Of a DNA stretch of 64,000 nucleotides, positions 18,014-25,575 are shown one piece after another; within the stretch, counting starts at the first letter, position 1; each line of letters opens with the position of its first letter. The stretch is from the NCBI RefSeq assembly GCF_025200715.1, contig NZ_CP104144.1, positions 930,001-994,000 on the forward strand, read 5' to 3'. The notes beneath the pieces are model-generated. The model did not search any database and was not told where the DNA came from. It saw nothing but the letters and a program-made list of their open reading frames with translations. Origin of the DNA: Rhizobium sullae. Lineage in GTDB: Bacteria > Pseudomonadota > Alphaproteobacteria > Rhizobiales > Rhizobiaceae. The position numbers and the translations under genes were made by a program.

Positions 18014-19918
18014 ATGAAATATCGGCCGGAGATTGACGGATTACGGACGATTGCAGTATTGCCGGTGCTGTTTTTCCATGCCGGCGTCGCTGGATTTTCT
18101 GGCGGTTTCGTTGGCGTCGACATTTTTTTTGTTATTTCAGGCTTTCTCATAACAAGAATTCTGGATGATGATCTCAGGAATGGCCGCTTTTCCATACTGA
18201 CTTTCTACGAGCGGCGTTTTCGCAGGATCATTCCGGCACTGGTTTTCTATGTTTTACTGACGGCGATCGCCGCCTACGTGCTTTTCCTGCCACCGTTCTT
18301 CGAAGACTTCGCCCGAAGCCTGCTGGCAGTCGGGACATTCACCTCAAATGTCTATTTCTGGAAGTTCTCAGGTTATTTCGAAAGCAGCGCGCTTCTACGC
18401 CCGCTCTTGCATACCTGGTCGCTTGCGGTCGAAGAGCAGTTCTACATCTTCATGCCGATCGCCATGTGGCTGCTCTATAAAGTGACGTTCCGCGTGCGGT
18501 TGGCGGCATTCGCACTCGCCTTGATCCTGTCCCTGGCACTTAGCATCTATGCAATCGACGTCGCTCCGACAGCAAACTTCTTCCTCTTGCCGACACGAAG
18601 CTGGGAGCTCTTGATTGGAAGCTTGCTGGCGCTTTGGGGCGGTCAAAGCACGCTGTCTTACCGGGCAAACAGTGCCGTTGCGATCGGTGCCGCGATCTTG
18701 ATCCTCTTTTCTGTATTTGCCTATACGGATGCGACACCATTCCCTGGGCTCGCCGCCGTTTTGCCATGCGCAGGTGCAGCTCTCGTCATCTATACAGGCG
18801 GACCGACCCGTTCGGTGGTTGGTAAAATCCTTGCGAGCGCGCCGTTCGTATTCATCGGCAAGATTTCCTATTCGCTCTATCTGGCGCATTGGCCAATTAC
18901 CGTCTTCGTCCGATACGTGACCCTTGAGGAGCCCAACGGGCTCCATGCCATGGGCATTATCGCCGCCAGCGTTTTGCTTGCCATTTGCTCCTGGCGCTTT
19001 GTCGAAACGCCATTCCGTCTGCAGACCGTGCGCTGGCCTCGGCGCGCCCTCATCGGCTCGGCCCTTGCCAGCATGTCGATCGTCTCGCTGTTCGGTTACG
19101 CGGGCATCGCCGCTCATGGCTTCCCTCAACGTTTTCCCGGCTATGCAACCGAGGTCGAAGCGCGCATGGTTGACGTCTCTGCAGTTGTAGCGAGCGCGGA
19201 TACGACAGTGCGCGCCGGCCAGACGTGGCGGAACGGCATCTGCTTTTTCGAAGACGACGACGGCTTTAAAAAATGGCGCCCCGAAGATTGCGCTTTGACG
19301 ACAAACACCGGTGATGTTGCGCTTCTGTGGGGAGATTCCTACGCCGCCCACTATGCCCCCGGGATCGTCGCGAATGCCGCGTCCATTCATGGCCGCGTCT
19401 ATGAGTATACATTTGCCGGATGCCCTCCGGTCCTTGCCTACTACTCCTACGCCAGACCGAACTGCCAGGCATTCAATCAGAAGGCGCTGGACATCATCCG
19501 GTCGCTTGACGTTAAGACCGCCGTGCTTTCAGGCCGATGGGTTGATTTGCAACGCCGGGGCCTGGACATGCTCGAGGACACCGTCAGACAACTCCAGGAG
19601 GAGGGCGTCCGGGTCATCGTGATCGGACAATCGCCGATGTTTGTAACCAATGTCGACGTCATTGCTTTTAAGAAAGCCGCCGCTGGCCAAAAGGTAGCTT
19701 CCTGGTCAACCGTGATCGACAGCGAATTTAACCAGCGGCTGCGAGCTGCTGCGGGCGGTGCCGATTTCGTTGATCCGATTGCGATGGATTGCGCAGCCGG
19801 CGAGTGCCCTTACATTGACGACGGAAGGATGCTTTATTTCGATTCCGGTCACCTGTCGAATTTTGGCAGCGCCCGCGTTGTCGAACGCTACTTCCCGCTC
19901 GTATCTCGCGTCAATTGA
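18014..19918 (+). CDS. Membrane acyltransferase with C-terminal SGNH domain (OafA/YrhL type)
   Basis: Inner-membrane O-acetyltransferase of 634 residues that likely decorates a surface polysaccharide. The N-terminal Acyl_transf_3 domain (about residues 5-350, around ten membrane helices) begins with YRPEIDGLRTIAVLPVLFFH, containing the conserved RxxDGLR-like motif and histidine, then GGFVGVDIFFVISGFLIT, TFYERRFRRIIPAL and LLHTWSLAVEEQFY. The periplasmic C-terminal part has the SGNH esterase-like motifs: WGDSYAAHYAPG near residue 439 with the nucleophilic serine, and DSGHLSNFG near residue 613 with Asp/His. Full length, start at ATG 18014. The target sugar is not known; the location beside exo genes suggests the exopolysaccharide or O-antigen. 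Confidence 0.92.
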   Translation: MKYRPEIDGLRTIAVLPVLFFHAGVAGFSGGFVGVDIFFVISGFLITRILDDDLRNGRFSILTFYERRFRRIIPALVFYVLLTAIAAYVLFLPPFFEDFARSLLAVGTFTSNVYFWKFSGYFESSALLRPLLHTWSLAVEEQFYIFMPIAMWLLYKVTFRVRLAAFALALILSLALSIYAIDVAPTANFFLLPTRSWELLIGSLLALWGGQSTLSYRANSAVAIGAAILILFSVFAYTDATPFPGLAAVLPCAGAALVIYTGGPTRSVVGKILASAPFVFIGKISYSLYLAHWPITVFVRYVTLEEPNGLHAMGIIAASVLLAICSWRFVETPFRLQTVRWPRRALIGSALASMSIVSLFGYAGIAAHGFPQRFPGYATEVEARMVDVSAVVASADTTVRAGQTWRNGICFFEDDDGFKKWRPEDCALTTNTGDVALLWGDSYAAHYAPGIVANAASIHGRVYEYTFAGCPPVLAYYSYARPNCQAFNQKALDIIRSLDVKTAVLSGRWVDLQRRGLDMLEDTVRQLQEEGVRVIVIGQSPMFVTNVDVIAFKKAAAGQKVASWSTVIDSEFNQRLRAAAGGADFVDPIAMDCAAGECPYIDDGRMLYFDSGHLSNFGSARVVERYFPLVSRVN

Positions 19919-19966
19919 AGTCTGCGCTGGTCATTTTGCGATCGTGCCGCGTCGAGGTAATCAGTG

Positions 19967-20245
19967 TCAATTGCACTCACAAGCAGGCTTCACCAATTCG
20001 ATCACCATGACATTCGCTTCATGAGCGGCTTTGATGAATGCTGCTCGAACATCTTCGGGAGGCACGCGGTTGTGCAGGCCCTCCAGGCACGCCATCACTG
20101 CCTCGGAAAAATCCTCGCCGTCATCGATCGGCCATCGCTGCAGAAGCGTTTCGGCGGCGCGCCTGACAGAATTAACCACTCGATACTCTCCGATGCAATG
20201 CATTGCCAGACCGACGGGCCGAAAGGCCAAACTGTTCCCTTTCAT
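19967..20245 (-). CDS. DUF982 domain protein
   Basis: Small cytosolic protein of 92 residues from DUF982, a family common in rhizobia and of unknown function. The characteristic pattern is present: FRPVGL near the N-terminus, a VNSVRRAAETLLQRWP strand-helix, DDGEDFSEAVMACLEGLHN and VRAAFIKAAHEANV. The ATG at 20245 is preceded by AAGGTG, so the longer frame to 20317 is not used. It lies downstream of the acyltransferase gene on the opposite strand and beside the remnant of an IS630-type transposase. A second, broken DUF982 locus lies at 23472-23717 on the plus strand. Confidence 0.8.
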   Translation of the reverse strand: MKGNSLAFRPVGLAMHCIGEYRVVNSVRRAAETLLQRWPIDDGEDFSEAVMACLEGLHNRVPPEDVRAAFIKAAHEANVMVIELVKPACECN

Positions 20246-20401
20246 GACACCTTGCTCTCTGTTTCTCCAAGTAGCTATAGCTGTAGCAAAATCCATGCCG
20301 GGCGGCTGAAGCGTCACGAAGAGAGAAGTTGTCTGCGGGAAAGGCGTCGAAAAGTCGTTAACGAAGGCTGCTTCGGTAGGTCTGATGCGATCGGGCGCCG
20401 A

Positions 20402-20563
20402 TCATGACCGGTACGCCCATTCGCGAGACCCGATGGACATGATCTTCCACGGCTGGTCGACGAGCCTGTTCCATGTGGCGCAGCAATGGGTGACGATGTC
20501 GTTGCAGTCCCTGAAGATACGATTGGAGAGCCAGTTGTCGCCTATGAGCTTTGATATTCATTG
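20402..20563 (-). mobile_element. IS630-type transposase remnant (C-terminal part)
   Basis: Reading the minus strand from 20542 gives an uninterrupted C-terminal transposase fragment: GDNWLSNRIFRDCNDIVTHC, continuing CATWNRLVDQPWKIMSIGSR and EWAYRS then stop. This is the end of IS630-family DDE transposases. Only about 50-54 codons remain; upstream of about 20563 similarity fades and no DDE residues or terminal repeats are visible. A second copy with the same sequence pattern, but with an internal stop, is at 23090-23320 on the opposite strand. The element is dead. Confidence 0.75.
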
Positions 20564-20779
20564 TAAGCAGTCTTCGTAACTTTCGGCGTTCTCCTACTGG
20601 CATAGGGGATCCGGTTTATTTGAGGCGGCGTAAGGCTGGAGACAGAGTTTTGAAAATGACGGTTTAGCAGACTCTGGCGCGCATTGAATACCGCATTCCA
20701 TATGTTGCGCCTTGGGCTGCGTCGATCTGCCAGTGGGGCGTTAGTTCAAGATTATCGGCCATAAGTCCCGTCTCCGGCA

Positions 20780-22063
20780 CTACGCAGCAAACATTGCCGC
20801 CTGTTCGCGGCGCAGGAGATCGATGATGCGGCCGGCCGGCAGCACCACATCTGCATAGGTAAGGACTTGATCCTTCGCCACGGCATGTTTCAAGATGCAT
20901 CCCTCTGCAACACCCATGGGCAGCAAGTCCTGAACGCCGACGACATCGACGCGCTCGCACTGACCATAGCTCATGTAGCCGCCCAGACCGTCGATCGTTT
21001 CGCCGGCATTAAGGCCGCGCTTTGCAGTCGCAACAACCTCCACCCTAGGCCCGTCCAGTGGTTGAAGCACGGGATCGCGCAAGAGTGCAACGCGAGCCAC
21101 GGAGAGGGGGACTTCGAAATGGCAAAGATGGTAAGGTGTGTAAAAGCTATAAAGCGGGCCGGTTCCGAGCTTGTAAAGGTTCAGGTAATGCTGCTGCTTC
21201 GGATCGTCGTGGTATGCGAGAATAAAGACGCCCGGACCTGGGGTTGCTCCCACGACATAGTCGACGGCTCCACCGACGGCTTTCAGCGCCTCAATGTCGT
21301 ACGCGTTGACGAGTTCATCGACATGGCCACGATGCTCGACACCTGTCATGCCGCGCTTCAAAATGGACATGCCAGTGCCGTTCGCGACAATAGCTTGCTC
21401 AAAGCTAATCTTCGTGCCATCAGCGAAGCTGGTGACCATATGCGGGTCCTGCCCCCATTTCGCAGCGAATTCGGCCTGCGTTGTCGGTGTGCGATAGGGA
21501 TCCTGCAGGCCTTTGATATTGCCGCACATGAGCGGAGTAAGGCCGATCGATTTGACGAAGCGCCACAAGTTCATCTGTACGCCAGGCTGGTCTCCATCGC
21601 AGGCCGTGAAGATAACCCCCGCCGCATCGGCTTTTTTCTTGAGAAGCGGACCAACCGTACCGTCCAGTTCGGCATTCATGGTCACCATGTCGCGACCGTG
21701 CGCGATTGCGCCTAAGCTGACGTTGGCGCCATATTCGATCGCACCCGTCGCATCAATCAAGCAATCCAGATCACCCGACTCATACAGCAATGCTGGATCG
21801 TCGGTGACAGCCGCCGTGCCTTCGGCGATCAGGCGGGAGAGACTGCTGCCATCGCTGGCGTAGGAGGCCTCAAGGCCAGCAGCGCGGTAGGCTAATATAG
21901 CCTTCTCCACGTTTCGGTTGCAGATCACGCAAAGGATCATTCCCGGTACGGAATTTGAGATCTGGTTGACGATGCCCTTCGCCATGAAGCCCGCGCCGTA
22001 CATCCCGACCCTAATGGGACGGCCATCCTCTTCCCGCTTCTTCAGGAGCGTATCAATCACCAT
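20780..22063 (-). CDS. Homoserine-dehydrogenase-like NAD(P) oxidoreductase with SAF domain (COG4091 type)
   Basis: Oxidoreductase of 427 residues with an N-terminal Rossmann domain (IRVGMYGAGFMAKGIVNQI near residue 18), LDCLIDATGAIEYGA, VTMNAELDGTVGP and a C-terminal SAF-like domain (RGLNAGETIDGLGGYMSYG, LPMGVAEGCILKHAVAKDQ, VLPAGRIIDLLR). These fit the COG4091 predicted homoserine dehydrogenases, members of which act on acyclic sugar acids or related compounds. The ATG at 22063 has a perfect AGGAGG. It follows rfbC by 12 bases on the same strand and is therefore probably co-transcribed with it, which is an unusual partner for a true homoserine dehydrogenase. The substrate is unknown. Confidence 0.82.
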   Translation of the reverse strand: MVIDTLLKKREEDGRPIRVGMYGAGFMAKGIVNQISNSVPGMILCVICNRNVEKAILAYRAAGLEASYASDGSSLSRLIAEGTAAVTDDPALLYESGDLDCLIDATGAIEYGANVSLGAIAHGRDMVTMNAELDGTVGPLLKKKADAAGVIFTACDGDQPGVQMNLWRFVKSIGLTPLMCGNIKGLQDPYRTPTTQAEFAAKWGQDPHMVTSFADGTKISFEQAIVANGTGMSILKRGMTGVEHRGHVDELVNAYDIEALKAVGGAVDYVVGATPGPGVFILAYHDDPKQQHYLNLYKLGTGPLYSFYTPYHLCHFEVPLSVARVALLRDPVLQPLDGPRVEVVATAKRGLNAGETIDGLGGYMSYGQCERVDVVGVQDLLPMGVAEGCILKHAVAKDQVLTYADVVLPAGRIIDLLRREQAAMFAA

Positions 22064-22075
22064 CAAAACCTCCTG

Positions 22076-22639
22076 TTAGATGCCGCGTAGGCGTTCCACG
22101 CCATGAAAATCCTCATCGAAGTCGGGCCATTTCGCGTCTTTCTCCGAAATCACAGCCCCTTCAACCGGCCATGCGATGCCGAACTTCGGATCATTCCAAC
22201 GCACACCGCACTCCGACTTTGGATCGTAGAATTCGCTGGAAAGATACAACGTCTCAGTGTTGGGCCTCAGTGTCACAAACCCGTGGGCAAAGCCGCGGGG
22301 CACATAAAAGGCCAGACGGTTCTCACCCGTTAACTCAACCGCGTGCCAACCGAGGTACGTCGGGGAATCGGGTCGCAGATCGATGATGCAGTCCCACAGC
22401 GCGCCGGAGAGGCACCGGACGATCTTAACTTCTGGCGAGGGCGGAAGTTGATAGTGCAGCCCACGCAGGGTGCCTGCTTCGGCGTTGAACGAATTATTGA
22501 CTTGAACGAAACGGCCTTCCACGCCGGCGTCGGCCATTTCCCGCTCGCAGAAGACGCGCTGAAACCATCCACGTTCGTCCCCGCGCGGCTCCGGCTCGAT
22601 GACGTATGCACCATCCAAGGGCGTTTTGTGAAACTTCAT
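22076..22639 (-). CDS. rfbC: dTDP-4-dehydrorhamnose 3,5-epimerase family protein
   Basis: Cupin-fold epimerase of 187 residues that epimerises C3 and/or C5 of a nucleotide 4-keto sugar. Signature motifs are all present: RGDERGWFQRVFCEREM, VNNSFNAEAGTLRGLHYQ with the catalytic histidine, KIVRCLSGALWDCIIDLR, YVPRGFAHGFVTL and WNDPKFGIAWP. Size is normal for RfbC. The true substrate may be a CDP- or dTDP-sugar; rfbA, rfbB and rfbD are not in the window. With the COG4091 gene it forms a two-gene unit bracketed by IS630 remnants. The ribosome-binding site is weak (GAG). Confidence 0.9.
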   Translation of the reverse strand: MKFHKTPLDGAYVIEPEPRGDERGWFQRVFCEREMADAGVEGRFVQVNNSFNAEAGTLRGLHYQLPPSPEVKIVRCLSGALWDCIIDLRPDSPTYLGWHAVELTGENRLAFYVPRGFAHGFVTLRPNTETLYLSSEFYDPKSECGVRWNDPKFGIAWPVEGAVISEKDAKWPDFDEDFHGVERLRGI

Positions 22640-23089
22640 GCTGCTCGGCTCACATCCTCTATTTGGCAGTCAGCTGCGACGCAGCCCTGAACGTAGAACA
22701 ATGACTCTTTGAGCGCCTTCAAAGGCCTCGAAAAGACTAATTTTAATCATATGCCCTTCACACTACGACCCGAATTTAGTGTTACCTGAACGATGAACGT
22801 CAAGGCTCCAAAAAACCAAATAAGCGCATGCCTTATACAAAATAGCAACGCCGCTGCAACGGGTTCCGTTAAGAGAATGTCGAACCGTTCCTTTTGCACT
22901 AAGAAAAGGCATTCAAACAAGAATGTTGGCTAAAATACGTACACTCATCAACAGAGATACTTGCTCAAATCGATAAAGCGATATCCTCGCGAACATATTC
23001 CTTCATATTATATGCTACCTTTCGCAATTGCGTAATGTCAACTCTTAAGACTTACTCGTTCGGAAGAAATAACGTCGGCCGGAATACGC
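22640..23089. other. AT-rich intergenic region upstream of rfbC
   Basis: About 450 bases with no recognisable gene; visibly more AT-rich (22730-23040) than the coding DNA on either side. It probably contains the rfbC promoter and decayed insertion-sequence DNA. Confidence 0.5.
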
Positions 23090-23320
23090 CGAGACTGAAG
23101 GTGTCGGACAGCATCATCTTGATGTTCCTGCCGCCGCGCTCACCGGAACTGAAGAACGCAAAACGTCTGGCAGTTCATGGGCGACAACTGGCTCCCCAAC
23201 CGTATCGTCATGGACCGGGACGACATCGTCACCCATTGCTGCACTGCACGGAACATGCTCATCGACCGGCCGTAGAAGATCATGTCCATCGGGTTCCCCG
23301 AACGGGCTCACTGGTCATGA
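23090..23320 (+). mobile_element. IS630-type transposase remnant with frameshift and internal stop
   Basis: The plus strand encodes RLKVSDSIILMFLPPRSPEL, the hallmark C-terminal DDE region of IS630 transposases. A frameshift follows near 23155, just where the catalytic glutamate (PVEN region) should be, then DNWLPNRIVMDRDDIVTHCC, TARNMLIDRP, a TAG stop at 23273-23275 in place of Trp, and KIMSIGFPERAHWS with the natural stop at 23318. It parallels the remnant at 20402-20563 in inverted orientation. No intact inverted repeats were found. Confidence 0.78.
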
Positions 23321-23471
23321 TCATCGCTCGTTGGTATGACCTCACCTGGATCTCTCATCACGCGGGTGCATAGGCGGGAAACGCTCCGTTAACCAACGCC
23401 GCTTGAAATGAAGCGTGGGCCCGGAACCGTTGCGACTCGCAGACCGTTTATGGTGCGGGAGGTGCTGCATC

Positions 23472-23717
23472 ATGAAACGGGCCATTTGGGACACTCCAAT
23501 CACTGTTGAAGATCCGGCGACGGGAACGGTGTGAACGGTCAAGACCGTGCGACAGGCCAAAACTATGCTTGGCCGTTTCTGGCCTGCATACCATGGCAGC
23601 CAATACCGGCGGGCTGAGCGGGTTTGCGACGATGCCTTGCAGGGAGACTGTGACGCCAACAAAGCTCGGCAAGCCTTCATTGCGGCTGCGGTCGAAGCTC
23701 ATTTCCATTTGAGCTGA
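23472..23717 (+). pseudogene. DUF982 gene remnant with in-frame stop
   Basis: From ATG 23472 the frame reads MKRAIWDTPITVEDPATGTV, then TGA at 23532-23534, then TVKTVRQAKTMLGRFWPAYH and further to CDDALQGDCDANKARQAFIA and AAVEAHFHLS before a stop at 23715. The pattern (WDTPITV, then TVRQA, then FWP, then ARQAFIAAAVEA) is that of DUF982. One nonsense mutation is enough to break it. Sequence is only distantly similar to the DUF982 protein at 19967-20245. Translation restart after the stop cannot be excluded, but no ribosome-binding site supports it. Confidence 0.6.
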
Positions 23718-23727
23718 GAAACGCTGC

Positions 23728-25554
23728 TCATGCCGCCGGCTCCAACTGAACGAGATGGCCGGCGCCGATCTCGCGGTAACTGCGCTTCGGCACGACATAA
23801 TCCAGCGGCCGGACAGGACTTTTTAGCTCGTCCGCCGATAGTTCGCGCTTGATGCCGCGACGATCCGGATCGGGTACCGGAACCGCCGCCAGCAGCTTCT
23901 TCGTATAGGGATGCTGCGGATTGCCGAAGACGGCGTCGCGGGGACCAATCTCGACGATCTCGCCGAGATACATGACGGCGACCCGGTGGCTGACGCGTTC
24001 AACCACGGCCATGTCGTGAGAAATGAAAAGGAAGGCAAGGTTCAGGCTTTGCTGCAGATCCATCAGCAGATTGCAGACCTGTGCTTTGATCGAAACGTCG
24101 AGGGCGGAGACGCTTTCATCGGCGACGATCACTTTCGGATCAAGCGCCAGCGCCCTCGCAATGCAGATGCGCTGACGCTGGCCACCGGAGAACTCGTGCG
24201 GGTAACGCGTCATCATATCCGCTTTCAAGCCGACGCGTTCCAACAGGTGGGCGGCCTTGTCGCGCGCGTCGGCGCGTGTGCCGAGGTGGTGCTCGACAAT
24301 CGGCTCGGCAACCGCAGCCCCCACCGTCATCCGCGGATTGAGGCTTGCAAACGGATCCTGAAAGACCATCTGGATGCTGCGGCGCATGCGGCGAAGGCTC
24401 GATGAATCCAATGCCGTCACGTCATAGCCGTCGAGGCTGACCTTGCCGGCGTCCGGCTCGATAAGCCGGGTGATCGAGCGGCCGGTCGTCGATTTGCCGC
24501 AACCGGATTCGCCGACGAGGGACAGCGTCTCTCCTTGAAAGAGATCGAAGGAGATATTCTCGACTGCATGGATGGCGCCGGTCTTGGCGCCGAAAAGTCC
24601 GCCTCGGACAGGAAAACGCGTGGTGAGGTTCTTCACTTCGAGGATCGGCGTCTTGCGGCGATCGACAGTATCGGCCACTGCCACGGGCTCGCTGCGGGTG
24701 CCGGTGGCGGTATCGACGACGGGGAAGCGCAGCGGCCATTTTTGTCCGGCCATCGAACCCAGACGCGGCACTGCGGCAAGCAACGCGCGGGTGTATGGGT
24801 GCTTGCCGTGATGAAAGATGTCGCCGGTCGTTCCGTCCTCGACCGCTTCGCCACGATACATGACGATTGTGCGATCGGAAACTTCAGCGACGACGCCCAT
24901 GTCATGGGTGATAAAGAGAACCGACATGCCTTCCTCTTCCTGCAGCAATTTGATGAGGTCGAGAATCTGGCCCTGGATCGTGACGTCGAGTGCTGTCGTC
25001 GGCTCGTCCGCAATCAGAAGCTTCGGCTTCGAGGCGAGCGCCATGGCGATCATCACACGCTGCCGCATGCCGCCGGAGAACTGATGTGGAAATTCTTCGA
25101 AACGTGAGGCGGCATTCGGAATGCGCACCTTCTCGAGCAGTCGGATCGTCTCCTTGCGCGCGTCCGGCTTGGGCATGTCCCCATGGCAGGTCAGCGCTTC
25201 GGAGATCTGCCGGCCGATCGAAAAGATCGGGTTGAGGCTGGTCATCGGCTCCTGGAAGATCATTGCGGCGTCATGGCCGCGCACCTGGCGCATCTCCTTG
25301 CCGGAAAGCGAAAGGACGTCCTTGCCGTTCAGGCTGATCTTGCCCTCGATGCGGCTCTGGTTCTTGGCAAGCAGACGCATGATCGAGAGCGAGGTGACGC
25401 TCTTGCCGGAGCCGCTTTCGCCGACAAGCGCGACCGTTTCACCCGACATCACATCGAAGGAGACGTTGCGGACCACCGGCTTCCATTCACCATCGACGAG
25501 GAACGACGTCGTCAGCTCCTTGACCGAGAGCACCGGGGTTTTAACACCCGCCAT
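23728..25554 (-). CDS. Peptide/glutathione ABC transporter, fused double ATPase (GsiA-like)
   Basis: ATPase of 608 residues with two ABC domains in one chain (DppD+DppF fused), powering import of peptides through the two permeases of this operon. Each half has a full set: Walker [16 protein letters not shown] and [16 protein letters not shown]-loops, signature SGGMRQRV and SGGQRQRI, Walker [14 protein letters not shown] and [13 protein letters not shown]. In the second half the signature of Walker B ends ESVSALD rather than EPTSALD, a variant common in DppF proteins. Start ATG 25554 has AAGGA; the stop of ggt is 22 bases upstream. E. coli GsiA is also a fused ATPase of similar length, supporting a glutathione-type importer. 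Confidence 0.9.
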   Translation of the reverse strand: MAGVKTPVLSVKELTTSFLVDGEWKPVVRNVSFDVMSGETVALVGESGSGKSVTSLSIMRLLAKNQSRIEGKISLNGKDVLSLSGKEMRQVRGHDAAMIFQEPMTSLNPIFSIGRQISEALTCHGDMPKPDARKETIRLLEKVRIPNAASRFEEFPHQFSGGMRQRVMIAMALASKPKLLIADEPTTALDVTIQGQILDLIKLLQEEEGMSVLFITHDMGVVAEVSDRTIVMYRGEAVEDGTTGDIFHHGKHPYTRALLAAVPRLGSMAGQKWPLRFPVVDTATGTRSEPVAVADTVDRRKTPILEVKNLTTRFPVRGGLFGAKTGAIHAVENISFDLFQGETLSLVGESGCGKSTTGRSITRLIEPDAGKVSLDGYDVTALDSSSLRRMRRSIQMVFQDPFASLNPRMTVGAAVAEPIVEHHLGTRADARDKAAHLLERVGLKADMMTRYPHEFSGGQRQRICIARALALDPKVIVADESVSALDVSIKAQVCNLLMDLQQSLNLAFLFISHDMAVVERVSHRVAVMYLGEIVEIGPRDAVFGNPQHPYTKKLLAAVPVPDPDRRGIKRELSADELKSPVRPLDYVVPKRSYREIGAGHLVQLEPAA

Positions 25555-25575
25555 AGCCTTTCCTTGCGTCACGGC

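Noticed and set aside
20385..20579. Plus-strand open frame of 64 codons
   Set aside because: It is the antisense of the IS630 transposase remnant, which reads as a recognisable transposase C-terminus on the minus strand.
23506..23712. Plus-strand open frame of 68 codons
   Set aside because: It is an out-of-frame reading of the DUF982 remnant; the DUF982 pattern is found in a different frame.
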